DNA of 64,000 nt, from positions 7,030,671 to 7,094,670 of the forward strand of contig NC_052505.1 of NCBI RefSeq assembly GCF_014356525.2, given 5' to 3'. Position numbers and translations under genes: made by a program. Numbering within the stretch: position 1 is the stretch's first letter; every line of letters begins with the position of its first letter. Below are positions 61,879 through 64,000 of the stretch, one piece after another. This stretch comes from Nilaparvata lugens (taxonomy: Eukaryota > Arthropoda > Insecta > Hemiptera > Delphacidae). The notes below the pieces were generated by a model that worked only from the letters and a program-made list of their open reading frames with translations, searched no databases and was not told the DNA's origin.

Positions 61879-62494
61879 TTTTCCTACAGATACATTGAAA
61901 AGTGACCATTTGTGCACTGATTGCAGGCCGCAAAGAATCACTTTTTGGCACTAGTGCGCAAAGTGAGTACTTTGCGTACTCCAGATTTGCAACATGGCAA
62001 CACAAAATAGTTAGTAGGTTATAAGGAGCACCAGTGCAGCAAAATCAAAATTAAGTTGGTAACACTCATAGTGAGGCCCACGTTATAATGGCAGTGGAGA
62101 ACAGCGTTGCCTTGCCATTATGTGCCTTGATTATAGTCATTTCAATGCTTACATAACATTAACCCCCTTCAAGCAGCCACATGAATTTTCAATTGAATTA
62201 ACTTACTAATCATTATAATTCAATTATTATTATTCAATTTTAAATAAATTAAGGTTTTTATTAATAATAAAATTACACAGAAAAACATTTGATGCATTTC
62301 AGGCAATTTCACCCATAATTACCCACTTTTCATATTCAATGGTAACTGTAGGAAAAATTAAATGTGAAATACGTGAGCAAAGTTCCTCTGCTGCACTCAA
62401 GAAGCCATTCCGCCCTCGCCTACGGCTCGGGCATAAACGTTTCTTTCGATGCAGCAAACTGTCACTTTGCGCACTAGTTGCACAAATAACTATT
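61879..62494 (+). mobile_element. Hairpin-rich interspersed element, copy 3
   Basis: From TTTTTCCTACAG to AATAACTATT, this is collinear with copies 1 and 2 (for example TCCAGATTTGCAACATG, ATTCCGCCCTCGCCTACGGC). A middle segment is replaced by a truncated TIR element at about 62063-62250. The copy lies in the intron directly after exon 4 of the plus-strand gene. Confidence 0.75.
62067..62245. mobile_element. Truncated TIR element (CTATAGTGAGGTCC family)
   Basis: The left end CATAGTGAGGCCCACGTTAT then AATGGCAGTGGAGAACAGCG is clear. No matching right terminus is found before the host element resumes at AAGGTTTTTATTAATAATAA. Confidence 0.6.
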
Positions 62495-62499
62495 GGTCA

Positions 62500-64000
62500 C
62501 TGGTCCACTTTTTTCTATATTCTATTGTTTTTTCAACTGTTATATAAAGCTTTGTTGGATCAACCCACAATATTACTCATTGAGAAATATGATTTTGGAC
62601 TAGTATTGTCTTGCAAGAGAAGATTCACAATAAGATCAATTTTATTAGAAGATTCAGCTAGGTTGTGTTGAAGGCGTTTGTAGATGCTAAACAAGAACGA
62701 GAATAATTTTTCATAGTTAATATTTGATACTTTTAGTAAGATAAATATTTTTTCAAGCTAGTATTTCGAAGCTAAAAAAAACAAATATAGCCTACAATAT
62801 GAAAATAGCAATAATGACTCGATCACCTGACTAATATTTATTTGAAATTTTAGTACAGTATAAATAAATTCCACACTAGTTAATAAGACTAATATTACTA
62901 GTTCATTCATGCAATAGGCGCCTCTTCCAAACCTGAAGAGACTTTCTGCACACCGTTCTACAACAGAAAATATTACAATGGGCTGAAGTGAGAAAGAGTG
63001 TGACAGGGATAGGGGAGAAAGCATGAAACTATCATTCGCCAAACGCGTTTCTCTCTCACAGCTGTATAGCTTCTCCAAACTTAGGGGTTGGAAGAGAGAG
63101 AAAGCGATTGTCAGAGAGAGTGCGAGTTAGGTTTTGTTTGGATTTGGAGTATTGCTTGTCATGTTGTTCTGTCTGCTGTGTCAATGGCTATATAATACAG
63201 TATACAGTTATATATGTGTGTCAATATGGAGTATAGTGTTATACAGTATGTATATATATATAAAAAAATCATATAGAATTACTATCTTCAGCTCAATTGG
63301 TAAGGGAGAAAGAATACATAGATACAAGATATTCACAGGCATACGATTATCATTTCTGAGAAAGATTATCGACATACTGTGATATATAAACCTACTCTTC
63401 ATCGCTATAAACTTCAGAGAGAGAAGTTCATTCCAATACTAAAACTAAGTATAATTCCAAGTTGACATTTTTTGTAAAATGATATTGGCCTAATTACTAT
63501 AGATCTAGAATTTGTCAAAGAGTCTCTATGCTCTCCTAGTTCTCTTTACGCACACAAAAGCAGACATAGGCGGAGAAACATACAGTTCACTACAGTCATG
63601 TGAAGGAAAGAAAGACATTAGAGGTGTAGGTGGTGATAGACAAAGGATGAGCGGATGTGAAATGGGTAGGTGGTGACAACTATTGAGGGTTGAATTTGCA
63701 ATGACAATGGAAACTGAAAGAAGTTAGGACGAAGGACAATGCTATAGTAGGACAATGTTGACAGAAGAGGGTTCACCTTCATTGTTTTGATGTTTCAAAA
63801 CTACACTCAAGTTCACACTACAGCTATTCATTTGTTTTATTTTTGTCATTGCACAATAAACGTAAAATTGTTGATTGAACCATTACGCAAAGAAATATAT
63901 TTTGTGAATTGCAAACTTTGTCAGTCACTCCCACAACACTAACCATGATAATGGTCACTGACTATAGATCCAAAGAAAGAAAGTTCTGAGACTAGTTAGA
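62500..64000. other. End of window, no exon found
   Basis: Presumably intron of the plus-strand gene or intergenic. The frames at 62758-63078 and 63134-63382 are short and unsupported. A short TATATATATA run lies near 63251. Confidence 0.4.

Noticed and set aside
63281..63420. Possible tRNA because of GCTCAATTGGTAAGGG
   Set aside because: Resembles a D-arm, but no anticodon arm, TTCGA-type T-arm or acceptor pairing follows at tRNA spacing.

Overview
This window is animal nuclear DNA, most likely from a hemipteran insect; a planthopper-type genome is my inference. Long coding frames are few, GT-AG exons are separated by introns of many kilobases, and the rest is AT-rich intron packed with small transposons, fold-back repeats and retroelement tails. 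There is no prokaryotic gene organisation. The anchor is pangolin (TCF/LEF, the nuclear effector of Wnt signalling) on the minus strand. Two exons are recognisable with certainty (19665-19530 and 3908-3818); they join in phase and encode the proline-rich region between the beta-catenin-binding domain and the HMG box. Neither of those two domains is visible, so they probably lie outside both ends of the window.

Minus strand, from high to low coordinate: a candidate alternative first coding exon (43172-43071, with an in-frame stop just before its ATG), a 42-bp exon with strong splice sites (39173-39132), the recognised exon 19665-19530 with a possible in-frame longer form ending at 19455, and exon 3908-3818. 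All junctions are phase-compatible. If the first two belong to pangolin, they would make a TCF isoform that starts downstream of the beta-catenin-binding domain. Nested in the 19.5-kb intron is an intronless 589-residue gene (22148-20379) for a CENP-B/pogo-type transposase-derived protein with an eroded catalytic site. A GC-rich segment upstream of it carries two TCF consensus sites.

Plus strand: an unrecognised multi-exon gene begins at 59771 (four exons to 61797, probably continuing past the window), and an isolated candidate first exon lies at 47104-47164.

Mobile and repeated DNA: a 2.35-kb DNA transposon with TTAA target duplications (6374-8724) carrying a nearly intact transposase with one frameshift; a hAT-type element with a perfect 8-bp target duplication (48945-49624); five copies of a TIR family ending CTATAGTGAGGTCC; three copies of a hairpin-rich element ending CTTTTCCTACAG...AATAACTATT, one with nested insertions; a 102-bp GC-rich tandem repeat in which each unit is a hairpin; several fold-back elements with a GAAAC core; a 5'-truncated RTE-like LINE; and many small local duplications, one of which copies part of the candidate first exon.

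The stretches at 8880-16970, 26100-27930, 34050-35880, 36780-39130, 51560-54900, 55100-57330 and 62500-64000 hold no gene that I can support. I see no tRNA, rRNA or CRISPR array.
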